32,010 nt of DNA from Oscillospiraceae bacterium (GTDB lineage Bacteria > Bacillota > Clostridia > Oscillospirales > Acutalibacteraceae), in contig SVPL01000030.1 of NCBI GenBank assembly GCA_015065925.1, positions 1 through 32,010 of the forward strand, in the 5' to 3' direction. Under the pieces are notes generated by a model, which saw only the letters and a program-made list of their open reading frames with translations, was not told the origin of the DNA and did no database searches. Below are positions 1-6,376 of this stretch, in pieces (position 1 is the stretch's first letter; each line of letters starts with the position of its first letter). Both the position numbers and the translations under genes were made by a program.

Positions 1-86
1 ATATTCTTATCTAAATCATTGCGCTCAGGGGTTCGTGGATAGAAAACTTCGATATTTGCTTCTTCGCTAACATGAAATAGCCTCAT
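1..86 (-). CDS. Partial DUF6886-like small protein (N-terminus only)
   Basis: The reading frame opens at an ATG read from position 86 downwards and runs off the left edge, giving 28 visible residues that begin MRLFHVSEEANIEVFYPR. A strong ribosome binding site (AGGGAGG, complement of 93-99) sits seven bases before the ATG, and a 17-bp-spaced promoter lies further upstream (143-171). The opening motif (M-R-L-F-H-V-S-E-E followed by an acidic/aromatic stretch and PR.P.R.DLD) matches my recollection of the DUF6886 family, small Firmicutes proteins of unknown function. The family assignment is from memory of the N-terminal motif only; the rest of the gene is outside the window. No function can be assigned. 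Confidence 0.6.
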   Translation of the reverse strand, partial: MRLFHVSEEANIEVFYPRTPERNDLDKN

Positions 87-142
87 TGAAAACCTCCCTA
101 TAATAGCTATGTTTATATGTCAAATTCTTATTTATCAAATAG

Positions 143-171
143 ATTATACCATAAATATGTGGGATTTTCAA
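143..171 (-). promoter_or_regulatory. Promoter of the DUF6886-like gene
   Basis: On the minus strand TTGAAA (complement of 166-171) is followed after 17 bases by TATAAT (complement of 143-148). Transcription would start near 136, giving a leader of about 50 bases before the ATG at 86. Confidence 0.6.
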
Positions 172-193
172 TATGTGCAGAATAGTTTTAAAA

Positions 194-228
194 AAAGATA
201 AAAGAAAAACACCCTTAAAATAAGAGTG
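194..228 (-). terminator. Rho-independent terminator, minus strand
   Basis: Read on the minus strand, CACTCTTA-TTT-TAAGGGTG forms an 8-bp stem with one G-U pair (210-228), followed at once by a T-rich tract (194-209). It is the first good minus-strand terminator downstream of the small toxin-like ORF at 341-412. It would make that mRNA about 300 nt long and fully overlapping the plus-strand RNA at 265-350. Confidence 0.6.
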
Positions 229-229
229 C

Positions 230-258
230 TTGACAAGTACGGAAATATGTACTATAAT
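230..258 (+). promoter_or_regulatory. Consensus promoter of the antisense (antitoxin) RNA
   Basis: TTGACA (230-235), a 17-base spacer and TATAAT (253-258): a perfect sigma-A consensus promoter with no protein-coding gene behind it. The transcript would begin near 265 and meets an intrinsic terminator by 350, so the product is a short RNA. Confidence 0.75.
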
Positions 259-264
259 ATAAGT

Positions 265-350
265 GAAATAAGGCAAACCGTATAGACGGTTAACCTTAAA
301 AGTTTACGAAATAACCGCTAACTTTCTGAGGGTTGGGCGGTTATTTTTTT
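265..350 (+). ncRNA. Putative type I antitoxin RNA (about 85 nt), antisense to the small peptide mRNA
   Basis: The region between the consensus promoter at 230-258 and an intrinsic terminator (stem AATAACCGC / GCGGTTATT near 310-343, then seven T's at 344-350) contains no credible ORF. It begins with a small hairpin (AACCGT 276-281, ACGGTT 286-291) and then GGTTAACC (288-295). The RNA runs antisense to the 3' end of the toxin-like mRNA and overlaps the last codons of the peptide ORF at 341-412. This matches the layout of TxpA/RatA, BsrG/SR4 and Fst type I loci. The RNA's existence is inferred from promoter and terminator quality; no family match was computed. Confidence 0.6.
310..350 (+). terminator. 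Intrinsic terminator of the antisense RNA
   Basis: A 9-bp stem AATAACCGC / GCGGTTATT enclosing a GGGTTG-containing loop, followed by T7 at 344-350. Read on the minus strand the same stem is followed only by TTTCG, so it is weaker in that direction. The toxin-like stop codon (341-343) is embedded in the right arm. Confidence 0.7.
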
Positions 351-412
351 ATGCTTATTATGTACCCGATAACAAGTATCATAAGAATTACGATAAAAGT
401 TTCTTGTTCCAT
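341..412 (-). CDS. Putative type I toxin: 23-residue hydrophobic membrane peptide
   Basis: An ATG read from 412 downwards opens 23 codons ending in TAA at 341. The peptide starts MEQETF, continues as one hydrophobic segment (IVILMILVIGYII) and ends SIKK. A single transmembrane helix with a short charged N-terminus and a Lys-rich tail is the shape of Fst/TxpA/BsrG/Hol-Tox type I toxins. A strong site, GGGGGTG (complement of 418-424), lies at proper spacing. Its own promoter is at 507-535, about 90 nt upstream, giving a structured leader with hairpins CCTAC-AACG-GTAGG and AGAGGG-TGTCTG-CCCTCT. The leader sequence CACTCT could also pair with the ribosome binding site, as in Fst mRNA (inference). 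The convergent RNA at 265-350 is the presumed antitoxin. An upstream ATG at 417 gives only nine codons in another frame. Confidence 0.62.
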   Translation of the reverse strand: MEQETFIVILMILVIGYIISIKK

Positions 413-506
413 AGCATCACCCCCTAATAAAATCAGAGGGCAGACACCCTCTAACTTCGAGAGTGTTAACCGCCTACCGTTGTAGGTTTACTTTATTCCG
501 TTCGTT

Positions 507-535
507 ATTATAACATATTGCGACAATATATGCAA
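507..535 (-). promoter_or_regulatory. Promoter of the toxin-like peptide mRNA
   Basis: On the minus strand TTGCAT (complement of 530-535), 17 bases, TATAAT (complement of 507-512). Transcription would start near 500, giving a leader of about 88 nt before the ATG at 412. Confidence 0.65.
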
Positions 536-562
536 TTATAATCTATTTGATTTTTATATGAC

Positions 563-591
563 TTGAAAAATAACCTCATATAGATTATAAT
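563..591 (+). promoter_or_regulatory. Promoter of the RNA methyltransferase gene
   Basis: TTGAAA (563-568), 17-base spacer, TATAAT (586-591). Transcription starts near 598, about 34 bases before the ATG at 632. Confidence 0.65.
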
Positions 592-631
592 ATGCACAAC
601 CAAAGACTTGCGTTTGCAAAGGAGGGGTGAA

Positions 632-1777
632 ATGTCCGAACTTAAATGTCCCTACCGCAAAAAGTGTGGTGGGTGTCAGCTTCAAAATCTGCCTTATAAC
701 CGTCAACTTAGCTTTAAGCAGGTTAAGGCTATAAAACTGCTTGGTAAATACTGTCATGTGGATGAAATAATCGGTATGAAAAATCCCTATCACTACCGCA
801 ACAAGGTTCAGGCGGCATTTTGTGAAAAGGGTGGAGAAATACTGTCGGGTGTTTATCAGTCAACCACAAAAAGTATCGTACCCGTTGACAGCTGTTTAAT
901 TGAAGATCCCATTGCTGATGAAATCATTTTAACCGTAAGAAAATTACTTAAAAGCTTTAAGCTTCGCCCATTTAATAGCCAAACCAACAAAGGCTTTTTG
1001 CGTCACATTTTGGTTAAAAGAAGTAGTAAAACAAATCAAACAATGGTGGTGCTTGTTACCGCGGTAAAGGAGTTTAAACCGGCATCAAAATTTATTAACG
1101 CTCTGCTTAGCCGTCACCCCGAAATAACCACTGTTGTACAAAATATAAATACCAAATATAATGGACTTATGCTAGGCGATGAAACCTCTGTTTTGTATGG
1201 TGACGGATATATTGAAGATATTTTGTGCGGATACAAATTCAAAATATCTCCAAAGGCCTTTTACCAAATAAATCCCACCCAAACCGAGGTGCTTTACGGT
1301 AAGGCGCTTGAATTTGCCGAGCTTTCGGGCAAGGAAAGGTTGCTTGATGCCTACTGCGGTACGGGTACAATTGGCATAATCGCTTCTAAAATGGCAAAAT
1401 CGGTGGCGGGAGTAGAGCTTAACCCCGATTCGGTAAAGGATGCCCTAACTAATGCCGAAATAAATTGCGTTAAAAATATTGAGTTTTATGAAGCCGATGC
1501 AGGAGATTTTATGGTAGAAGCCGCCGCTATGGGCGAAAAATTTGATGTGGTGATTATGGACCCGCCAAGAGCAGGCGCGTCCCTTGAATTTTTGCGTTGC
1601 CTTGTTAAATTGTCCCCCGAAAAAATAGTCTATATTTCCTGCAATCCTGAGACCCAAAGCCGAGATGTGTCCTTTTTAACCCGCAAGGGATATAAGGTTA
1701 AAAAAATCCAACCGGTTGATATGTTCCCCCATACCGAGCATATAGAGGTTATTACTTATTTAACAAAAATAATTTAA
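632..1777 (+). CDS. rlmD: 23S rRNA (uracil-5-)-methyltransferase, RlmD/TrmA family, without TRAM domain
   Basis: A SAM-dependent enzyme of 381 residues that makes 5-methyluridine in RNA, probably 23S rRNA, in the cytoplasm. ATG 632 is chosen because AAAGGAGGGG (618-627) precedes it; a TTG 24 bases upstream lies before that site. Four cysteines suit the [4Fe-4S] cluster (C6, C12, C15 in KKCGGCQ, and C88). The methyltransferase core shows DAYCGTGTIG (239-248), GVELNPD (260-266), MDPPRAG (309-315) and the catalytic cysteine C337 in YISCNP. The end motif MFPHTEHIE (364-372) supplies the general base. RlmD proteins usually start with a TRAM RNA-binding domain of about 60 residues; here the Fe-S motif starts at once. 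RlmC, RlmCD or TrmA activity is possible, so the exact target uridine is uncertain. Confidence 0.88.
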   Translation: MSELKCPYRKKCGGCQLQNLPYNRQLSFKQVKAIKLLGKYCHVDEIIGMKNPYHYRNKVQAAFCEKGGEILSGVYQSTTKSIVPVDSCLIEDPIADEIILTVRKLLKSFKLRPFNSQTNKGFLRHILVKRSSKTNQTMVVLVTAVKEFKPASKFINALLSRHPEITTVVQNINTKYNGLMLGDETSVLYGDGYIEDILCGYKFKISPKAFYQINPTQTEVLYGKALEFAELSGKERLLDAYCGTGTIGIIASKMAKSVAGVELNPDSVKDALTNAEINCVKNIEFYEADAGDFMVEAAAMGEKFDVVIMDPPRAGASLEFLRCLVKLSPEKIVYISCNPETQSRDVSFLTRKGYKVKKIQPVDMFPHTEHIEVITYLTKII

Positions 1778-1799
1778 AACGGCGCCATAAACGGTTATT

Positions 1800-2504
1800 C
1801 TAATGATTGGGTTTAATGTTAATCAAAAGAACTTCGGGAGGGTTGTTAATTTTAGGCACCAAATAAACATTCCCTATTCCTCTTGAAACTATCAGACGGT
1901 TATTGTACATACCACCCGTATATTTTGGGAAAAATCCCTGCCCCGGCGCATAAGCCCCTCTGCCGAAAAGCCGCCACTGACCGCCGTGGGCGTGACCTGA
2001 TAAAATTAAATCTATGGGTAAATCCTTAATGTATTTTGGATAATATTCGGGATGGTGGCAAAGCAAGAGCTTATAGCCTTTTTGTTGACTGAAATCAACC
2101 AAAAAATTGGTATTGGGAACCATGCCCTCTGCCATACGAAAATAGGCTGAGGTAAGTCCACCTATATTTATACCCTTAAAGCTCACAAATTCGTTATCCA
2201 AAAGGGTTACGCCCGTTTTAATAATATCACTTCTAAGACCCCCCAGATACCCCCATTCGTGATTACCAAGGCAACAAAAGGTGGGTAGCTTATCTGCTGA
2301 TTGGGTTAAAAATTCAAAACCTCTCTCATAGATAAAATTGTTGTGTATAAAATCGCCGCCAACCAAAACCGCATCTGCCTTTGTATCTTTAATAACCTTT
2401 AAAAGAGGCTCATTTGGGTGATTGTGAAGGTCGGCAAAAAATAGAAATCTCAGTTCTTTTTCGGCATCAGCAAATACGGTATATTCTGTTAGTTTTAACG
2501 CCAT
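1800..2504 (-). CDS. Calcineurin-like metallophosphoesterase (YkuE-type)
   Basis: A protein of 234 residues with the dimetal phosphoesterase signature: FADLHNH (D-x-H, metal site 1), VGGDFIHNN (GD), LGNHEWG (GNHE), LLCHHPEYY and SGHAHGGQW (GHxHGGQ). The closest familiar relatives are YkuE/LpxH-like enzymes that cleave phosphodiester or pyrophosphate bonds; the substrate cannot be read from sequence. There is no signal peptide or N-terminal membrane helix, unlike many YkuE proteins. The ATG lies 11 bases after the stop of the upstream MFS-GH2 gene, and a G6 run overlapping that stop serves as the ribosome binding site, so the two are almost certainly co-transcribed and perhaps translationally coupled. 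The gene converges on the RNA methyltransferase with only 22 bases between stops and no obvious terminator. Confidence 0.85.
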   Translation of the reverse strand: MALKLTEYTVFADAEKELRFLFFADLHNHPNEPLLKVIKDTKADAVLVGGDFIHNNFIYERGFEFLTQSADKLPTFCCLGNHEWGYLGGLRSDIIKTGVTLLDNEFVSFKGINIGGLTSAYFRMAEGMVPNTNFLVDFSQQKGYKLLLCHHPEYYPKYIKDLPIDLILSGHAHGGQWRLFGRGAYAPGQGFFPKYTGGMYNNRLIVSRGIGNVYLVPKINNPPEVLLINIKPNH

Positions 2505-2515
2505 TGCTTACCCCC

Positions 2516-5509
2516 CTACGGATTGTATTTTTGATTGAAGATATTAAAAATCTCATCAAAAATGGGTTTAATTTCATCGGACTCTACCTTTTGTACCCTG
2601 CGGTCGTAGGTTAAAATTCCGTTGGTTTCGTCCTCTACATCGCTTAGCTGAGTCAAAACGGTAGCGCACAGTCCTTCATTTAGGGCGGGCAAAATTTCAT
2701 TTTTATAAAGATTTTTTACGGCGGATACAAAATCTTCTCTGTTTGAGAATTTTTTGTATCCGTAGGTTTTATCTAAATTAAAGCTGTGGTCTGAAACTTT
2801 ATAGGAATACCCACCAAATTCTGATAAAAACAAAGGCTTCGTGCCGTTTGATTTTAGTTTTACAGGCTTAAAATAGATATGCTCGCTTTGGAAATCACTC
2901 TTTTTAGGTCTGAACCAACCCGAGGCGGTATCATAAAGTCGAGTGGAATCAAGCGCCTTGAGTTCATTGTAAATACGCTCATCATCATACTGACCCCAAC
3001 CCTCATTAAATATGGTGTACTGCACCACCGAAGGATGGTTGTAAAGGTGGCTTACAGTTTGCTCTGCCGTCACTTCAAAAAAGTATTTTCTTTCTTTACT
3101 TGCCCTATGACGAATGACCGATTTAAGCCCGATTGTGGGCAAAACGGTATCTAAAATAAAGCTGTATTTTCCTGTGTTTACCATATCCTGAAATACTGCC
3201 ATACCGTAATAATCACAATAATAATAGAAAATATCCGGCTCAATTTTAATGTGCTTGCGAAGCATATTAAAGCCTAAGCTTTTCATTCTTAATATATCAT
3301 TTTCAAAGCCTTTTTCGGTGGCAGGGGTATAAATACCGTCACTAAAATAGCCTTGATCTAAAAGTCCTTTCCAGAAATAGGGCTTACCGTTAAGGGTCAT
3401 AAGGGTTGTATCACCTATTTTTTTACTCTCCACAGTACGCAAAGCAAAATAAGAGCTTATTTTATCCTCACCCGATGTTATAGTGAAGTAATAAAGATAG
3501 GGATTTTCGGGAGTCCAATTAATTGGATTTTCAATTTTTAAGGTAAACGCTTTACCCTCAAACTCGCAATTGATTTTTCCGTTTGGCGAGGTGATTTCAA
3601 GATTCTTTTTAGCCTCACCGCCCTCTATTTCAAAGGTAATTTCATCAAGAGAAGGGGTCATTTTTAAGGCTTCTATATAATTTTCGGGTCTTGCCTCCAG
3701 CCACACCGACTGCCATATACCCGTAACGGGTGTATACCACATACCACCCCGTTTTTTGCGCTGCTTACCATAAGGCAAATCGGGATTAAGGTTATCCGTA
3801 ACTACAACCTTTATAACATTTTCGCCCTCAGCCACAAGGTCGGTTACCTCATATTGCGCGGGCAAATAGCCATTGGCATTTTTACCAAGAACCTTATCGT
3901 TTAAAAACACAACAGAGGTTTGATCCACAGCATCCAAAGTTAAAAAAATTCTTTTACCCACAAAGCTTTGGGGCAGAGTAAAGGCTTTTTTATAAACTAA
4001 AACATCATTTTTGCCAAAACTTAAATCCTTGCCGCCAAGCCTTGATTCGGGAAGATAGGGCACTGTAATCTCGCCTAAATCTGTGGTCTGTTTTTTGGAT
4101 GTAAGACTAAGCCTCCAATTACCGTTAAGGCATAGAAAATCATCCCTTTTCATTTGTGGTCTGGGATGCTCTGCAAAGGGGATTTCGGGGGCATCCTCCT
4201 CAAAGGGGGTGGAAAGGCTTGCCATTTTAATTTTCTTTTTTTTGCTGAAAATAAGCACCATAACAAGCACTGCCAATGCGGCAATAAGTGCGGCAAAGAA
4301 TATATTTTGATTAGGCACAAAGGAAAATGTGCCATCATTATTCTGTACCGTTTTTGCATTTTGAAGCACCGTTTTACCTATAAAAGGTCCCACTACTCCG
4401 GGAATTAAAACCTGAGCAAAAATTCTTACTCCCTGCAGACTACCCGCCTTACCTAACGGAGTATTATCCCTTATAACTGCACCGAAAACAGCCATACCCG
4501 AAAGGTAGCCGCACATCATTAAAAGTGAGCCTACAAATACGGGCAAGGTAGAGGTGAAAAATCCTAAAATTATGTAGCCCGCCACAAGCCACAAAAGAGC
4601 AATGATAACAGATGTCTTAAAGCCTTTTTTATCATAAACTCTGCCCCAGAACGCTGTCACCACCGACGCTATGATTATTGCAGGCGCCATAATAAGCACA
4701 TAATCGGTCATCCCCAAAGATACCTCATAATAAAGTATAAGGTATGGCATAAAAATTTGAATTGAAATATTAAAAATTACAAACAATGCCAAGGGGAAAT
4801 AAAGCGAGCCGTTAGACTTTATGGTAGAGGGCTTAAAGCCATAAAAAATTGATGAAAAGTAACCCTTGTTTGAAGGTTTGATTACAGGCTCTTTGATTAT
4901 AAAAAATCCCAAAATTCCAACAAAAAGCGTAGCGGCACCAATTATGCTAAAAATAAGGCTCCAGCTTTGGGATTTATTAAGGTCAAATGCCATAAATCCG
5001 CCAAAAACTGCAAGAATTGCCACCAGCGGCATCATTGCATTTATGCCCTCAGCCGCTCCGCGATTGGTATTATCGGTGCTATCTGTAAGCCATGCATTAA
5101 AGGCGGCATCGTTAGCGGTGGAACCAAAAAAGGTCATAACGCAATCCAGAATCACTGTAAGGCTTATTCCCACGCTTGCCGCTTGGATTGTGGCAGGAAT
5201 CATTTTGCCTATAATATCACTTCTAAGCAAAACAAAGCTGAAAATAGAAATTCCCCACAAAATATATCCGCCGCAGATAAAAAGCTTTCGTTTGCCGATT
5301 TTATCTGACAAGGCTCCCATAAAAACGGTGGTTAGTGTTGCTGCCACCGCACTTGCCCCAACCATAAGAGAAATATCCCCTGCCGAGGCGCCAAACATTT
5401 TATAAATAAAAACATTAAAATACATATTTTCAACCACCCAGGCTATTTGACCCATAAGGCTGAAAATCGTAAGTGCCGCTAAAAAGCGACCTGATAATTT
5501 TGTTTTCAT
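2516..5509 (-). CDS. MFS permease fused to a GH2 family glycoside hydrolase
   Basis: One uninterrupted frame of 997 residues. Residues 1-425 form a polytopic MFS permease with a DKIGKRK loop (69-75) and an ending of ALAVLVMVLIF then KKKKIK. After a short acidic linker (430-446) comes PRPQMKRDDFLCLNGNW (449-465), the usual beginning of stand-alone GH2 enzymes. A sugar-binding/jelly-roll region (about 455-610), an Ig-like region (610-695) and the catalytic barrel (700-997) follow. The acid/base is E836 in IFNEGWG and the nucleophile E897 in FLSEFGG. The MFS C-terminus is normally cytoplasmic, so the glycosidase would sit at the inner exit of the permease, cleaving the imported glycoside (inference). 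No ribosome binding site with an in-frame start separates the halves. A consensus promoter and AAAGGA site precede ATG 5509. The sugar is unknown; beta-galactoside or beta-glucuronide fits GH2. Confidence 0.88.
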   Translation of the reverse strand: MKTKLSGRFLAALTIFSLMGQIAWVVENMYFNVFIYKMFGASAGDISLMVGASAVAATLTTVFMGALSDKIGKRKLFICGGYILWGISIFSFVLLRSDIIGKMIPATIQAASVGISLTVILDCVMTFFGSTANDAAFNAWLTDSTDNTNRGAAEGINAMMPLVAILAVFGGFMAFDLNKSQSWSLIFSIIGAATLFVGILGFFIIKEPVIKPSNKGYFSSIFYGFKPSTIKSNGSLYFPLALFVIFNISIQIFMPYLILYYEVSLGMTDYVLIMAPAIIIASVVTAFWGRVYDKKGFKTSVIIALLWLVAGYIILGFFTSTLPVFVGSLLMMCGYLSGMAVFGAVIRDNTPLGKAGSLQGVRIFAQVLIPGVVGPFIGKTVLQNAKTVQNNDGTFSFVPNQNIFFAALIAALAVLVMVLIFSKKKKIKMASLSTPFEEDAPEIPFAEHPRPQMKRDDFLCLNGNWRLSLTSKKQTTDLGEITVPYLPESRLGGKDLSFGKNDVLVYKKAFTLPQSFVGKRIFLTLDAVDQTSVVFLNDKVLGKNANGYLPAQYEVTDLVAEGENVIKVVVTDNLNPDLPYGKQRKKRGGMWYTPVTGIWQSVWLEARPENYIEALKMTPSLDEITFEIEGGEAKKNLEITSPNGKINCEFEGKAFTLKIENPINWTPENPYLYYFTITSGEDKISSYFALRTVESKKIGDTTLMTLNGKPYFWKGLLDQGYFSDGIYTPATEKGFENDILRMKSLGFNMLRKHIKIEPDIFYYYCDYYGMAVFQDMVNTGKYSFILDTVLPTIGLKSVIRHRASKERKYFFEVTAEQTVSHLYNHPSVVQYTIFNEGWGQYDDERIYNELKALDSTRLYDTASGWFRPKKSDFQSEHIYFKPVKLKSNGTKPLFLSEFGGYSYKVSDHSFNLDKTYGYKKFSNREDFVSAVKNLYKNEILPALNEGLCATVLTQLSDVEDETNGILTYDRRVQKVESDEIKPIFDEIFNIFNQKYNP

Positions 5510-5538
5510 AATATCAATCCTTTGAAGTTGTTGAGTTA

Positions 5539-5567
5539 ATTATAACAGTTTTTTATATTTATGTCAA
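5539..5567 (-). promoter_or_regulatory. Consensus promoter of the MFS-GH2 / phosphoesterase unit
   Basis: On the minus strand TTGACA (complement of 5562-5567), 17 bases, TATAAT (complement of 5539-5544). It lies just downstream of the terminator that ends the Xre gene, so the unit is transcribed independently of it. Confidence 0.78.
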
Positions 5568-5577
5568 AAACAAAAAC

Positions 5578-5603
5578 AACCGCAATTCCAACGAAAAGCG
5601 GTT
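5578..5603 (-). terminator. Terminator of the Xre regulator gene
   Basis: On the minus strand AACCGC (5598-5603) pairs with GCGGTT (5578-5583) around a 14-base loop, followed by GTTTTTGTTTTTG. It sits between the Xre stop (5626) and the next promoter. Confidence 0.6.
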
Positions 5604-5625
5604 TTTCTACATAAAATTTCACATT

Positions 5626-5853
5626 TTACCTTTCAGGATAATTATATCCCCTTTTAATTCCTATTAAATAATCGGCAGAAACCTTAAAAAAATTACATAT
5701 TGCCGCAATATCCTCTATAGACGGCTCATATTTTCCACATTCGATATATGATATTTTGCGTTGAGTCATATTAAGCGCCTCGCCAAGCTGAGTTTGGTTT
5801 AAATCTGCATCTTCTCGCAAATTGCGGATTTTCTCGCCAAAAGAAAGTTTCAT
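5626..5853 (-). CDS. Xre/Cro-CI family helix-turn-helix regulator
   Basis: A 75-residue single-domain DNA-binding protein: IRNLREDADLNQTQLGEALN (10-29) covers helix 1 and the start of the HTH, and MTQRKISYIECGKYEPSIED (30-49) the recognition helix and the conserved E-x-G-x-x-x-P turn. It ends with FFKVSADYLIG, the standard Xre tail. No ligand or oligomerisation domain is present. The ribosome binding site is AGGGTGA (complement of 5858-5864). It is divergent from the membrane protein gene at 5957, and two operator-like palindromes lie in the intergenic region, one over each promoter. The protein is therefore probably an autoregulated repressor of that pair (inference). Confidence 0.88.
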   Translation of the reverse strand: MKLSFGEKIRNLREDADLNQTQLGEALNMTQRKISYIECGKYEPSIEDIAAICNFFKVSADYLIGIKRGYNYPER

Positions 5854-5869
5854 AATCTCACCCTAAAAT

Positions 5870-5875
5870 ATTATA
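5870..5875 (-). promoter_or_regulatory. -10 element of the Xre gene
   Basis: TATAAT on the minus strand (complement of 5870-5875). The -35 region at 17 bases is poor (CAATAG). The operator-like palindrome 5879-5895 falls in the spacer, so binding there would block this promoter. Confidence 0.45.
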
Positions 5876-5878
5876 TGT

Positions 5879-5895
5879 TAGACAGAAACTTTCTA
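5879..5895. promoter_or_regulatory. Operator-like palindrome 1 (probable Xre site)
   Basis: TAGACAGAAACTTTCTA, an imperfect 17-bp palindrome with outer arms TAGA/TCTA. It shares its first ten bases with the element at 5904-5920 and lies within the minus-strand Xre promoter. Confidence 0.5.
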
Positions 5896-5924
5896 TTGAC
5901 ATTTAGACAGAAAGCGTCTATAAT
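5896..5924 (+). promoter_or_regulatory. Consensus promoter of the membrane protein / lipoprotein pair
   Basis: TTGACA (5896-5901), 17-base spacer, TATAAT (5919-5924). The spacer is almost entirely filled by the operator-like palindrome 5904-5920, which suggests strong expression when de-repressed. Confidence 0.75.
5904..5920. promoter_or_regulatory. Operator-like palindrome 2 (probable Xre site)
   Basis: TAGACAGAAAGCGTCTA, with 5-bp arms TAGAC/GTCTA around a 7-base centre, exactly 25 bp from the sister element at 5879-5895. It occupies the -35/-10 spacer of the rightward promoter. Confidence 0.5.
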
Positions 5925-5956
5925 ATAATTAAACTTTTTTAGGAGGAATGAAAAAA

Positions 5957-6376
5957 ATGAAAGAATTTATTTTAAAAAACAAAAAGATTTGCTGTATTAT
6001 TTCGGCAGCCCTTGCAATTTTATTTGTAGTTTTGGCTATCTTGAATTTAACAGGAACCAAACGAAGTGCTTATCAAGCAATGTATGATGCAAACAAGACT
6101 ATGTACGATACATATATTGATGCGGCAGATAAATATAACGAATACGGCTATTCATCAAAAGCACAAAGCTATTACTATAAGGCGCAATCCGAAAAAGACG
6201 ATATGGACAAATATAAGGATGAATTATTCTCTTTAAACATTGAATTATTTGCTTATATTATACTGGCAGTTATATCAATTGTATCTCTTGTTTTTATATT
6301 AAAATCCAACAAAATTAATACAACAGAACAAGCAGTAGAGGATAAAACACCTTCTTCAGATGAGGTGTTACAATGA
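5957..6376 (+). CDS. Two-helix membrane protein of unknown function
   Basis: About 139 residues, family not recognised. A basic N-terminus precedes a first membrane helix (ICCIISAALAILFVVLAIL). Then comes a polar stretch of about 60 residues very rich in Tyr, Lys and Asp (for example YDANKTMYDTY and SYYYKAQSEKDDMDKYKDEL), probably helical or coiled-coil. A second helix (FAYIILAVISIVSLVFIL) and a short polar tail follow. ATG 5957 is preferred because AGGAGG (5941-5946) is ten bases before it; the ATG at 5948 is only one base from that site. The stop overlaps the next ATG (ATGA at 6373-6376), so the two genes are translationally coupled. The gene is transcribed from a consensus promoter carrying an Xre-type operator. 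Base composition is visibly more AT-rich than the neighbours. Confidence 0.78.
   Translation: MKEFILKNKKICCIISAALAILFVVLAILNLTGTKRSAYQAMYDANKTMYDTYIDAADKYNEYGYSSKAQSYYYKAQSEKDDMDKYKDELFSLNIELFAYIILAVISIVSLVFILKSNKINTTEQAVEDKTPSSDEVLQ

Noticed and set aside
100-123. TTGACA (complement of 118-123) as a -35 for the DUF6886-like gene.
   Set aside because: The only downstream -10-like sequence is 12 bases away, which is too close. The 143-171 promoter has correct spacing.
67-276. A 69-residue minus-strand frame over the DUF6886 promoter region.
   Set aside because: It overlaps promoters, a terminator and the supported DUF6886-like start in another frame, and has no ribosome binding site.
1778-1799. 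A terminator between the convergent methyltransferase and phosphoesterase genes.
   Set aside because: GGCGCC is palindromic, but no stem followed by a T-tract exists in the 22-base gap.
4150-4250. A separate GH2 gene starting inside the permease fusion (the Met codon at 4153, or after GAGGAGG near 4195).
   Set aside because: The only ATG beside GAGGAGG is out of frame, and no in-frame start lies at proper spacing. The frame is continuous through the linker.
4866-5405. A 179-residue open frame on the plus strand opposite the permease.
   Set aside because: It lies antisense to transmembrane helices of a clear MFS domain, lacks a ribosome binding site, and has no recognisable motif.
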